From Candidatus Tenebribacter burtonii (GTDB taxonomy: Bacteria; Cloacimonadota; Cloacimonadia; Cloacimonadales; TCS61): a stretch of DNA of 48,498 bases. The position numbers and the translations under genes are program-made. Location: positions 1 through 48,498 of the forward strand of contig JAVCCF010000057.1 in NCBI GenBank assembly GCA_030765625.1, read 5' to 3'. The notes under the pieces are model-generated. The model did not search any database. It was not told the origin of the DNA and was given only the letters and a program-made list of their open reading frames with translations. Below, piece by piece: positions 7,718 through 16,714 of this stretch; the first letter of the stretch is position 1; each line of letters begins with the position of its first letter.

Positions 7718-8980
7718 TTATAATTTGTCAACTTCATTTATCTCCAAACCAGAATCATTTACTGATATTTCAATACTACATTTTTCCTCAGAAATCTCAA
7801 GAATATCTTTCAATATCCTGATATTTGAATTTGGATAAACTTTTCCTTCAATTGAGATCCTTAAAGAACCAGCATTATATGATTTTTCTATTTCATCCTC
7901 AAATTTGGAATGTAATTTTTCAAGTTCTTCTATAAATGATGAGATTAAAACGTTATCTTCATCTGAGTTATTTTTAGTATTAGTAAGTTTATTTTGGACA
8001 ATGCGTATTTGTTCTTTTATAAATGGTGCAATTGCAATTTCCACTTCAGTAACAACACCATGATCATTTCCGGTAGAATACACTTCTATACTTTTACCAC
8101 TTTGGATAACCCCACCTGAAATTGAGCTGAATTCTTCAGCTTTTATTGTTCCATTTGCTAACACTAAACTGTTACGAGCTTTCTTATTTATTGTGATTTC
8201 CCCTGATGCAACAATTCTGGAATCTTCAACATAATTAATTATTATATCTCCATGAACAATAATGCCAACATTATTGCAACTTCTAATACTTCCCTTAACC
8301 CAAAGATCACCAAAAATTTCCAAGTTGGAATTTGAAATTATTCCGTCAATTATTGTGTTACCGTAGATAGTTTTAGTTGTATCCAGAATATCTTGAGATA
8401 TAAAAGTAGATTTCACACAAATTTTATTATCATGATCAAAATATGGATATCCTGCTTCTGAGGATAAAATCTGATTTGTTTCTGCAGAGTAATAAACATT
8501 ATTTCCTAAAATATTTTCTACATCTATTTGAGATTTTTGTTCAGAAGATACCTCATTACCAAAAATATCAATTCCAGCCTTATGTGTGTCCGGAATATAC
8601 ATTTCTGCCAGAGGTTGATCTTTCTCAACTTTCACAAATTTTGATAAAGCATCTATTTCATAGCGTTCATTAATATTTATACAAGACTCAGAATCAAATG
8701 TATAAGATATTCCATTTTCAACTTTCTTAACAGAAGCAATGGCAATGAGAAATGGTTTACCTAGTTTTTTTATTATTTCATTTTTTATATTAAAATTAAT
8801 TGCTGCTTCCAATCTATTCTTTATTCCTGCAGATGAAATAAGAGAAGAGATTTCCTCTTCATCTATCATATTACTATTGTCTTCTATAGTAAGATAGGCG
8901 GATAGATTATCTTCTGATATTGTTAAGGTAAGTGTTTTATCCGAATTTGTATAAACTTTCCTATCAGTGATTTCATTCAT
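7718..8980 (-). CDS. FapA/DUF342-family beta-helix protein
   Basis: From the ATG at 8980 (AAGAGAG nine bases upstream) the protein has 420 residues; an ATG at 9028 would add 16 residues without a good ribosome site. The central part is a run of short beta units with Gly/Ile/Val spacing, such as 'LEIFGDLWVKGSIRSCNNV', 'IVHGDIIINYVEDSRIVASG' and 'EITINKKARNSLVLANG', typical of the right-handed beta-helix of FapA (formerly DUF342). A coiled-coil stretch follows (about residues 310-370). FapA is named for a flagellar-assembly role in Vibrio, but homologues are common in non-flagellated bacteria; no flagellar gene is in this window, so I infer a different role. It is transcribed divergently from purA. 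Confidence 0.8.
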   Translation of the reverse strand: MNEITDRKVYTNSDKTLTLTISEDNLSAYLTIEDNSNMIDEEEISSLISSAGIKNRLEAAINFNIKNEIIKKLGKPFLIAIASVKKVENGISYTFDSESCININERYEIDALSKFVKVEKDQPLAEMYIPDTHKAGIDIFGNEVSSEQKSQIDVENILGNNVYYSAETNQILSSEAGYPYFDHDNKICVKSTFISQDILDTTKTIYGNTIIDGIISNSNLEIFGDLWVKGSIRSCNNVGIIVHGDIIINYVEDSRIVASGEITINKKARNSLVLANGTIKAEEFSSISGGVIQSGKSIEVYSTGNDHGVVTEVEIAIAPFIKEQIRIVQNKLTNTKNNSDEDNVLISSFIEELEKLHSKFEDEIEKSYNAGSLRISIEGKVYPNSNIRILKDILEISEEKCSIEISVNDSGLEINEVDKL

Positions 8981-9137
8981 CTTAAATACTCTCTTTAAAA
9001 ATCTATTAAGCCCTAAAGGCGAAAGCATTAATAAGTTCTTATGTTTTGCGTCAACTTTTTTTTGGGTAATTCATTGATTGACACATAATATAAGAAATAT
9101 TTTTTTATTCTATATTTCTATTATTAGGAGAGTGTAA

Positions 9138-10382
<1,245 letters not shown>

Positions 10383-10515
10383 CACCGTTAAACTGTTAAA
10401 CAAATAATTCTTGACAGTAAGACTTTGTATTTCAGTTTGTTCCAGCCTTTACAAAAAGGTATGAAATAATGAGTTATCTGATATATAGATTGGAAATATT
10501 TAAAGGAGATTTAAG

Positions 10516-10656
10516 ATGAAAAGGACTTATCAACCTCATAATAGAAAGAGGAAAAATAAGCACGGCTTTAGATTAAGAATGTCTACAAAAGCCGGTCGCA
10601 AAGTTTTAGCAAGAAGAAGAAGAAAAGGTAGAACTCGCTTGACTGTAAGCGATTAA
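10516..10656 (+). CDS. rpmH: 50S ribosomal protein L34
   Basis: A 46-residue, highly basic protein with the diagnostic L34 start [18 protein letters not shown], then '[19 protein letters not shown]' and a short tail. It is a structural component of the large ribosomal subunit. A good AAGGAG site lies ten bases before the ATG at 10516. The stop is followed directly by the rnpA start with no spacing. TTGACA at 10411-10416 may be part of its promoter, but no convincing -10 follows at standard spacing. The order rpmH-rnpA-yidD-yidC-jag is conserved widely in bacteria. Confidence 0.98.
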   Translation: MKRTYQPHNRKRKNKHGFRLRMSTKAGRKVLARRRRKGRTRLTVSD

Positions 10657-10971
10657 ATGCTATCGATAACCTCAAAAAGAGAATACCAGAGTGTTTATAA
10701 GAAAAATATAAAAACAGAAGGTAATCTCTTTGTTTTTTTAAAGAAGAAAATACTTGAAGATTATTTTGCAGTTGGAATTGTAGTTAGTAAGAAAGTTGGT
10801 AATGCGGTAATTAGAAACAAAGTCAAGCGTCGCGTTCGTGCTTTCTTGAGAGAACATGAAGAATTACATCCGACTGGTATGGAACTGATAATTGTAGCAA
10901 AACCCTTAGCGGGAACTGCTATTTGGCAAAAAATTAAGGATGATTTAATTCAATTATTTGAAATTATATAA
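10657..10971 (+). CDS. rnpA: Ribonuclease P protein component
   Basis: A 104-residue basic protein that binds the RNase P RNA and helps pre-tRNA leader recognition. The RNR motif region is clear: '[27 protein letters not shown]' (split here around residues 46-72), preceded by 'REYQSVYKK' typical of the N-terminal helix. It begins at the base after the rpmH stop, so the two are translationally linked. The RNA partner rnpB lies only 3.8 kb away on the other strand. Confidence 0.96.
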   Translation: MLSITSKREYQSVYKKNIKTEGNLFVFLKKKILEDYFAVGIVVSKKVGNAVIRNKVKRRVRAFLREHEELHPTGMELIIVAKPLAGTAIWQKIKDDLIQLFEII

Positions 10972-10973
10972 AA

Positions 10974-11192
10974 ATGAAAATTTTTAACAAAGTTACATTA
11001 TTGATCATAACTTTTTATAGACGATATATTTCTGTTGTTTTACCACCTTCCTGTCGATTCACACCAACTTGCAGTCAATATTCATATCAGGCATTCTCTA
11101 AGTATTCATTCCTTAAAGCCCTGAAACTATCGATCCTCAGAATATTAAAGTGTCACCCTTTTCACCCGGGGGGACACGATCCGCTACCGTAA
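10974..11192 (+). CDS. yidD: Membrane protein insertion efficiency factor YidD
   Basis: A 72-residue protein of the YidD family with the conserved core '[16 protein letters not shown]' and the C-terminal '[13 protein letters not shown]'. It is an amphipathic inner-membrane-associated protein thought to assist YidC-dependent insertion. Three bases separate it from rnpA and nine from yidC, so it belongs to the same operon. Cysteines at the expected family positions are present. Confidence 0.96.
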   Translation: MKIFNKVTLLIITFYRRYISVVLPPSCRFTPTCSQYSYQAFSKYSFLKALKLSILRILKCHPFHPGGHDPLP

Positions 11193-11201
11193 GGAGAATT
11201 T

Positions 11202-12809
11202 ATGGACAAAAAGACACTATTAGCCGTACTGTTGATACTTGTTGTATTCTGGTTAAGCAGCGAATTTATTTGGAAAAAAAATAAACCAATACAGCAAACT
11301 CAACAGCAAACCACAGAAAATGCATTAGATCTATCAAACCAGACAGCAGAATCAATTGATCTTAATTCTACACCGCTTAGTGAAACTGAAATTACAGTTT
11401 TAGATAATGATATCGACATTAATAACAATATCGTATTGGAAAATGAACTTATTAAACTCAAATTCAGTAACAAGGGTGCTGTGATCAATTCGGTTCAATT
11501 AAAAGACTTTTATATGAATGACAAAGTTGCTTTTGTTGAATTATTAAACGAGAATAATGGCATATTAAACTGTAAACTTATAGATTATGCTGGTAATATT
11601 TCTAACTATTCCAACGTACCTTTCCAATATGAGTTGAATGAAGTAAATCGTAAAGTTACGTTTACTTCTAACACAGAAAAGGGAACAATAAAAAGAATAT
11701 TTACTTTGTCTGATGATTATCAGGTAAGCATGGAAACTCAACTCAATGGATTTGATAACCTGGTCGGTTATGAACTTGATTATGGCAGTGGAATTGCAGA
11801 TACAGAAGAATATTTGAAGATGAAAAACAGAGAATATGCTGTGATCTCTCAGATTGATAACGACATCAATAAACTTGCACTTTCCAAATTGAAAGAAGAG
11901 AGAAAAGCAACTGGAAGTATAGATTGGGCTGCGGTTCGTTCCAAATATTTTACACTGGCTATTATGCCCGATGAACTAATTGAAATGAATAAGATCTCAG
12001 CCTTTAAAATAGAAGAAAATCCTTCGATGAAATTATCTGTTTCCACGATCGGTTCACAGATCAACCACAAATATGAACTTTACATGGGACCACTTGATTA
12101 TGGAAGATTGAAGGAATATAATAATGGTATTGAAAATATTGTGGAAATAGGACCAAAATTTTTGCAGCCACTCAGCAAAATTTTCCTCTGGTTTTTATCA
12201 TTTTTATATGGTTTTATCCCAAGTTGGGGTTTAGTTATTATTATTTTTTCTGTAATTCTCAAAACTCTCCTTTATCCTCTAACTCACAAGAGTTTTGAAT
12301 CTACAACCAAAATGCAGAAGATTCAACCTCTTACCAAAGAGCTTCAGGCAAAATATAAAGGTGATCCGCAAAAGATGAATGTTGAACTTAAAAAATTATA
12401 CAAGGAACATGGAGTGAATCCTCTGGGTGGCTGTCTACCAATGCTGCTTCAAATGCCGGTGATCTTTGCTCTTTATCCTTTGCTTAGATATTCAATATCT
12501 TTAAGACAGGCAAGTTTTGGCTGGCTTCCTGATCTCTCAGAACCTGATCCGATCTGGTTGCTTCCCATTTTAATGGCAGTGTTTATGTTCGTTCAGCAAA
12601 AACTGATGGCCCCCTCTAAGAAGACGTTAGATGATATGGACGATAAACAAAAAGCACAACAGCAATCTCAAAAAATGATGATGTATTTCATGCCAATTAT
12701 GATGTTCTTTATTTTTAAGGGATTATCATCAGGACTGGTTCTATATTGGACTGTATTCTCAATAATCGGTTCATTTCAGCAGTATTTTATCAAGAAAAAA
12801 TTTATGTAA
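11202..12809 (+). CDS. yidC: Membrane protein insertase YidC
   Basis: A 535-residue inner-membrane insertase of the Gram-negative type. An N-terminal anchor (about residues 5-22) is followed by a Gln/Thr/Asn-rich linker and a large periplasmic beta-domain to about residue 320. The conserved insertase core comes next: hydrophobic segments near 325-365, the 'ESTTKMQKIQPLTKELQAKYKGD' coiled-coil loop, 'GGCLPMLLQMPVIFALYPLLR', and further helices near 450 and 490-525. It ends with a short basic tail. The large periplasmic domain supports a diderm cell. Ribosome site AAGGAG is well placed. Confidence 0.97.
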   Translation: MDKKTLLAVLLILVVFWLSSEFIWKKNKPIQQTQQQTTENALDLSNQTAESIDLNSTPLSETEITVLDNDIDINNNIVLENELIKLKFSNKGAVINSVQLKDFYMNDKVAFVELLNENNGILNCKLIDYAGNISNYSNVPFQYELNEVNRKVTFTSNTEKGTIKRIFTLSDDYQVSMETQLNGFDNLVGYELDYGSGIADTEEYLKMKNREYAVISQIDNDINKLALSKLKEERKATGSIDWAAVRSKYFTLAIMPDELIEMNKISAFKIEENPSMKLSVSTIGSQINHKYELYMGPLDYGRLKEYNNGIENIVEIGPKFLQPLSKIFLWFLSFLYGFIPSWGLVIIIFSVILKTLLYPLTHKSFESTTKMQKIQPLTKELQAKYKGDPQKMNVELKKLYKEHGVNPLGGCLPMLLQMPVIFALYPLLRYSISLRQASFGWLPDLSEPDPIWLLPILMAVFMFVQQKLMAPSKKTLDDMDDKQKAQQQSQKMMMYFMPIMMFFIFKGLSSGLVLYWTVFSIIGSFQQYFIKKKFM

Positions 12810-12821
12810 GGGTATATAAAC

Positions 12822-13613
12822 ATGAAAGAAACTATAGTAATAGGAAAATCAACCTCAAAAATAATATCTGAATTTATGAAAGAGCACAATCTTGAGCTTA
12901 ATGATTTCAAATTTGAAGTAGTGGATGAAGGTTCAAGCGGCTTCATGGGATTATTCGGTTCTAAGCCAACAACTATCAAATTCATTTATAAAGAGAGCAA
13001 AGCTTATCTTAGAAAATCCAAAGCAAAAAGTGTTGAAAAAACCAGAGTAAAACGGGAAAAGAAAATCAAGAATAAGATTGGTAAGAAAATTAGCTTTAAA
13101 AAGGAAAGTACAGCAAACAGCAACCCCGAAGATATAATTAAGATGACCAAAGAATTTACGCAGGGAATCTTGGCAAAAATGAATATAACCTCTGGAGATG
13201 TTGAGGTTATTCAGGATAACGGCATCTATAATGTCACCATAAATAATTCTAAAGATGCAGGTTTCATTATTGGGAAAGAAGCAAAACTACTTGATAGTTT
13301 CCAACACCTCTTAAATCAGATGGTAAATAAAGCTGAGAAAAAAAAAATTCAAGTTATAATAGATGTCGATGGCTACAGAGATAGACGGAGAAAAGCCCTA
13401 TTAGAGAAAGTTGACAGCATTGCCAAAAGGGTAAAAGATACTGGAAGAAGCTATACTTTCGAGCCACTTCAAGCCAGTAATAGAAAAGTTATTCATCAAC
13501 AAATAGAGAAAGACAATGCCCTCCGAATCAGAACAATTGGTGAAGGCTCCAGAAAACGTGTTGTTATCCTTCCGGCAAATAAGGCAAAATCAGGACAGAA
13601 GAAAGTAAAATAG
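12822..13613 (+). CDS. jag: KH-R3H RNA-binding protein Jag/KhpB
   Basis: A 263-residue protein with three parts: a Jag_N domain (residues 1-50; 'GSSGFMGLFGSKPTTIKF'), a Lys-rich linker (about 55-100), a KH domain ('GFIIGKEAKLLDSFQHLLNQ', about 145-175) and an R3H domain ('YRDRRRKALLEKVDSIAKRV' to 'SRKRVVILPA'). The R3H core has Arg and His residues at the expected places. Homologues bind RNA and influence cell-wall synthesis and division; placement right after yidC is the conserved arrangement. The usual next gene, mnmE, is absent here. Confidence 0.93.
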   Translation: MKETIVIGKSTSKIISEFMKEHNLELNDFKFEVVDEGSSGFMGLFGSKPTTIKFIYKESKAYLRKSKAKSVEKTRVKREKKIKNKIGKKISFKKESTANSNPEDIIKMTKEFTQGILAKMNITSGDVEVIQDNGIYNVTINNSKDAGFIIGKEAKLLDSFQHLLNQMVNKAEKKKIQVIIDVDGYRDRRRKALLEKVDSIAKRVKDTGRSYTFEPLQASNRKVIHQQIEKDNALRIRTIGEGSRKRVVILPANKAKSGQKKVK

Positions 13614-13712
13614 GTAAAATAGCATAATTATTGGGCACGATTCTAATAAGCAGTTTATTGGGTTTGGAAGTAGAAAAACTTATCCTAATATTTGTAAACG
13701 TTAGCTATATTA

Positions 13713-14615
13713 TCATAATAATTCATCATCATCCTTGATTTTAAGTTCAATTTGTTTTGCTTTTTTTACAATATTAGCAATGAAGTCTTGATGTTTTTTT
13801 ATATCATTCATTGTTAATTTAATTCTGTATCTTCCACTTCGCTTTTCATAATCCATTAAATCAAGACCCTTTTCTTCAATTTCTCTTTCTAATTCATCTG
13901 AACGTTCAAGACGAATTTCCATCCTCATAAATTTTTTTTTAGCTCGAAATATAATGAAATTATCCGTGTTACCGTTTTGGGCTAAACCAATATAAAACTT
14001 ATTGTACTTAAGCTCATAGCCCGGAAGAATACTTGTGATAATTGAAAGAGCTTCATCCACAATCTTTACAGTTTTTACTGTTCCTTTAACATTTTCCCAG
14101 TAATGTCTATCAGTTTCTAAACTAATATCTTCATCTTCATCAACTAGCCCTAAGTTCATTTCATCAAGAACAGTATTAAATGTTAAAAAATAATCTTCCA
14201 CATTTTTGTAAGCTGTTAATTGAATTGCTATCAATGGGATATTACCATTAAATAAGCTAATTACATTTAAAAATCTACTAGTAATTTCTTCTGCAATAAT
14301 TACCGCACAATGTTCATACTGAGGATATCTTTTTCTTTCTATATCCCAATACTCAATTGTTCTAATAATATGGCTTTCGTCTGTCTTTCCTAATTGAATT
14401 TCAACTTCATACCGCTTGTTAATTTCAGCATCTTGTAATAAAATATCCAGTCGTCCTGCACGAGGTTGTTTTCGTTCTTTATCTTTTAATACCAAGTCAC
14501 CTAAACCTAATATTTCAGGATCATTTGCTATAATATTTTGTAACCACTGTTCATTTAATATTGAATGATTTCTTAAAAATACTTTTTCAGGTTTTATTAA
14601 ATTGATTTTTTCCAT
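13713..14615 (-). CDS. Orphan PD-(D/E)XK-like protein with possible DUF5655-like C-terminus
   Basis: A 300-residue protein without a recognised gene name. The N-terminal half has a restriction-fold signature: 'RAGRLDILLQD' (D57) followed by 'RYEVEIQLGKTDESH' (E72-x-Q74, K77), fitting the D...(D/E)xK/Q pattern of PD-(D/E)XK nucleases. The C-terminal part (about 185-300: 'YKFYIGLAQ'-like segments, 'IIFRAKKKFMRMEIRLERSDE') resembles the beta-rich DUF5655-type domain seen beside NucS-like nucleases; this is recognition by eye. GGAG lies nine bases before the ATG. No methyltransferase or other defence partner adjoins it. It breaks the usual jag neighbourhood and is followed by repeat debris, so it may be accessory. 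Confidence 0.55.
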   Translation of the reverse strand: MEKINLIKPEKVFLRNHSILNEQWLQNIIANDPEILGLGDLVLKDKERKQPRAGRLDILLQDAEINKRYEVEIQLGKTDESHIIRTIEYWDIERKRYPQYEHCAVIIAEEITSRFLNVISLFNGNIPLIAIQLTAYKNVEDYFLTFNTVLDEMNLGLVDEDEDISLETDRHYWENVKGTVKTVKIVDEALSIITSILPGYELKYNKFYIGLAQNGNTDNFIIFRAKKKFMRMEIRLERSDELEREIEEKGLDLMDYEKRSGRYRIKLTMNDIKKHQDFIANIVKKAKQIELKIKDDDELL

Positions 14616-14949
14616 TTTAATTTCTCCTTTAATACATTAATCCGTATAATTTTTAAATTATTAATATAATCTTTATTAAACACCACACAGAAAAATTGAA
14701 TCATTTCCGATGTCAATATTATAATTTTTTCTTGTTCAATATTTATAGATTCCCGCTTTTGCGAGAATGACAATTACATTTACTTTTTCACTGTTCGCTT
14801 TCACCCTACATTTGTCACACTGAGTTTATCGAAGTGTAAAATCTATTTGTAAGAAAACTCTATCCTTCGACAAGCTCAGGATGACGGAAGAGATTTATAA
14901 ATGTTGATCCACCTTTGCGTCTTAGCGTTCTTTGCTGTGAATATTTCTC
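14616..14949. repeat. Intergenic gap filled with dispersed repeat debris
   Basis: No gene is seen in this 334-base gap. Three different repeat-like pieces are present. GATTCCCGCTTTTGCGAGAATGAC at 14748-14771 is an imperfect palindrome. Bases 14814-14885 have imperfect inverted ends (GTCACACTGAGTTTATCGAAG at one side, CCTTCGACAAGCTCAGGATGAC at the other). 'CCACCTTTGCGTCTTAGCG' lies at about 14909-14927. From memory, such motifs are common dispersed intergenic sequences in many environmental bacterial genomes. The first 130 bases are plain AT-rich sequence. Confidence 0.6.
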
Positions 14950-16488
14950 TCACTCCCAAAACTTCTTATCCAAGCTTCTATACTGAACAGCCTCACTGAT
15001 ATGTTCTACACCAATATTTTCACTTCCTTCAAGATCGGCAATTGTACGAGAAACCTTTAATATTCTATCATAAGCTCTGGCAGATAATCCCATTTTATCC
15101 ATTGCCATTTTCAAAATGGATTTACTGTCATTATTTAAAATGCAATATTTCCTAATCTGCTTGGAACTCATTTGAGAATTACTGAAAATTTTACTATCCT
15201 TAAAACGTTTTAATTGGATTTCTCTAGAATTATTTACACGTTTTCTGATAATTGCAGATTTTTCTCCTGTAGGCATACTGCTGAGTTCATCATATTTAAC
15301 AGCTGGAACTTCGACATGAATATCGATGCGGTCAAGTAGTGGACCGGATATTCGGGAGCGGTATCTTTGAATATTTCCAATAGGACAGGAACAGGTATGT
15401 CCCTTCACTTCACTTCCAAAATAGCCACAAGGACAAGGATTCATCGAAGCAACCATCATAAATTTTGCAGGGAATTCCAGACTTTGCGTAGCACGAGAAA
15501 TAGTGACAACTTCATCTTCCAAAGGCTGACGCAGAACTTCCAAGACAGATTTCTTGAATTCGGGAAGCTCATCTAGAAACAGAACTCCATTATGAGAAAG
15601 TGAAACTTCTCCCGGTTTAGGATAACTTCCTCCACCAATTAAAGCAACATCACTAATTGTATGATGCGGAGAGCGAAATGGTCGGCTGGTTACGATTCCT
15701 TTTTGAGCACCGATAAAACCTGCTACCGAATGGATCTTTGTTGTTTCAAGAGCTTCTTCGAGTGTAAATCCGGGTAATATTGTGGGAATCCGACGAGCCA
15801 GCATGGTTTTACCGGATCCTGGAGGTCCAATCATTAAAACATTGTGTCCTCCGGCTGCAGCAACTTCCAAAGCACGTTTAACATGAAATTGTCCTTTCAC
15901 ATCAAACATATCAACCGGACTTTCATCTAAATGTGAGAACATCTCATTTTTATCAACTTTAAAAGGTTCGATCTTTAATTTATCTTCCAGAAAATTTACA
16001 ACCTCATTTAAAGAAGTTGCCGGATATACATTCAATTCATCGATAATTGCTGCTTCTTTGGCATTTTCATAAGGAAGAATAAGCCCATCAAGTTTATCTT
16101 TCCAGCAAGCGACAGCAACCGGCAAAACACCATTCACGGGACGCAGACTACCATCTAAAGAGAGTTCACCGATGAAAGCATATTTTTCTAATTTTGCGGT
16201 TTTCATTTGATTTAAGGCATAAATCAGAGCTAATGAAGTGGGAAGATCAAGAGCTACTCCATCCTTTCTAATATCTGCAGGAGCCAGATTAACGGTATAG
16301 CTATGAGTAGGGAAACGAAAGCCGGAGTTCTTGATAGCCGCCGAAACACGATCTTTGCTTTCTTTAACTGAGTTCGAGGGTAGACCGACAATAGAAAATT
16401 TTCCCAATCCTCCTTTTATGTCAGCTTCCACTGTAATTTGTTGTGCATCAATTCCCTGAATTGCATACGAAGTTGTTTTCCCATACAT
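14950..16488 (-). CDS. YifB/ComM-family magnesium-chelatase-like AAA+ ATPase
   Basis: A 512-residue protein of the ComM/YifB family. It has an N-terminal Lon-protease-like fold ('DIKGGLGKFSIVGLPSNSVKES', 'APADIRKDGVALDLP'), a Mg-chelatase AAA+ core with Walker A 'GPPGSGKTMLARR' (about residues 220-232) and Walker B 'LFLDELPEF', and a C-terminal helical domain ending near 'AVQYRSLDK'. Vibrio ComM is a helicase that promotes branch migration during natural transformation; many homologues are in bacteria not known to be competent. A cysteine cluster 'CPCGYFG'/'CSCPIG' typical of the family is present. comF at 40.3 kb is the only other competence-related name in the window. Confidence 0.94.
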   Translation of the reverse strand: MYGKTTSYAIQGIDAQQITVEADIKGGLGKFSIVGLPSNSVKESKDRVSAAIKNSGFRFPTHSYTVNLAPADIRKDGVALDLPTSLALIYALNQMKTAKLEKYAFIGELSLDGSLRPVNGVLPVAVACWKDKLDGLILPYENAKEAAIIDELNVYPATSLNEVVNFLEDKLKIEPFKVDKNEMFSHLDESPVDMFDVKGQFHVKRALEVAAAGGHNVLMIGPPGSGKTMLARRIPTILPGFTLEEALETTKIHSVAGFIGAQKGIVTSRPFRSPHHTISDVALIGGGSYPKPGEVSLSHNGVLFLDELPEFKKSVLEVLRQPLEDEVVTISRATQSLEFPAKFMMVASMNPCPCGYFGSEVKGHTCSCPIGNIQRYRSRISGPLLDRIDIHVEVPAVKYDELSSMPTGEKSAIIRKRVNNSREIQLKRFKDSKIFSNSQMSSKQIRKYCILNNDSKSILKMAMDKMGLSARAYDRILKVSRTIADLEGSENIGVEHISEAVQYRSLDKKFWE

Positions 16489-16541
16489 TTTCTTCTCCCT
16501 TTTCTATTAAATTATATCACAAAATCCAATTATATTTCATT

Positions 16542-16654
16542 TGTCATTCTGACGAGTCTTGCAAGATACTCTTTTCAGGAAGAATAGATTATAATAAATA
16601 ATCTTCTCCTATTCTTCGTTAAGAGTAACAGCAAGAAGATTCCTCAGAAAGACG
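16542..16654. repeat. Dispersed intergenic element, full-length copy
   Basis: The element begins TGTCATTCTGACGAGTCTTGC and ends with GATTCCTCAGAAAGACGG. The outer parts are imperfectly inverted (TGTCATTCTGA against TCTTTCTGAGG when the end is reversed). It shares its left end almost exactly with the copy at 45246 and its right end with the same copy, while the middle differs. It lies between the lamin-tail protein gene and the YifB-like gene. No coding capacity is apparent. Confidence 0.65.
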
Positions 16655-16714
16655 GAGGTTTTAACTTTGCAAAGATCGAGAAAAACAGGATGCTCGACAA
16701 CCATTCGCAAGGTT

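Noticed and set aside
10411-10439. TTGACA plus TCAGTTTG before rpmH as a Bacteroidota-type -33/-7 promoter.
   Set aside because: The -7 part is imperfect, and no other gene in the window shows the same pattern; the standard -10 is also poor.
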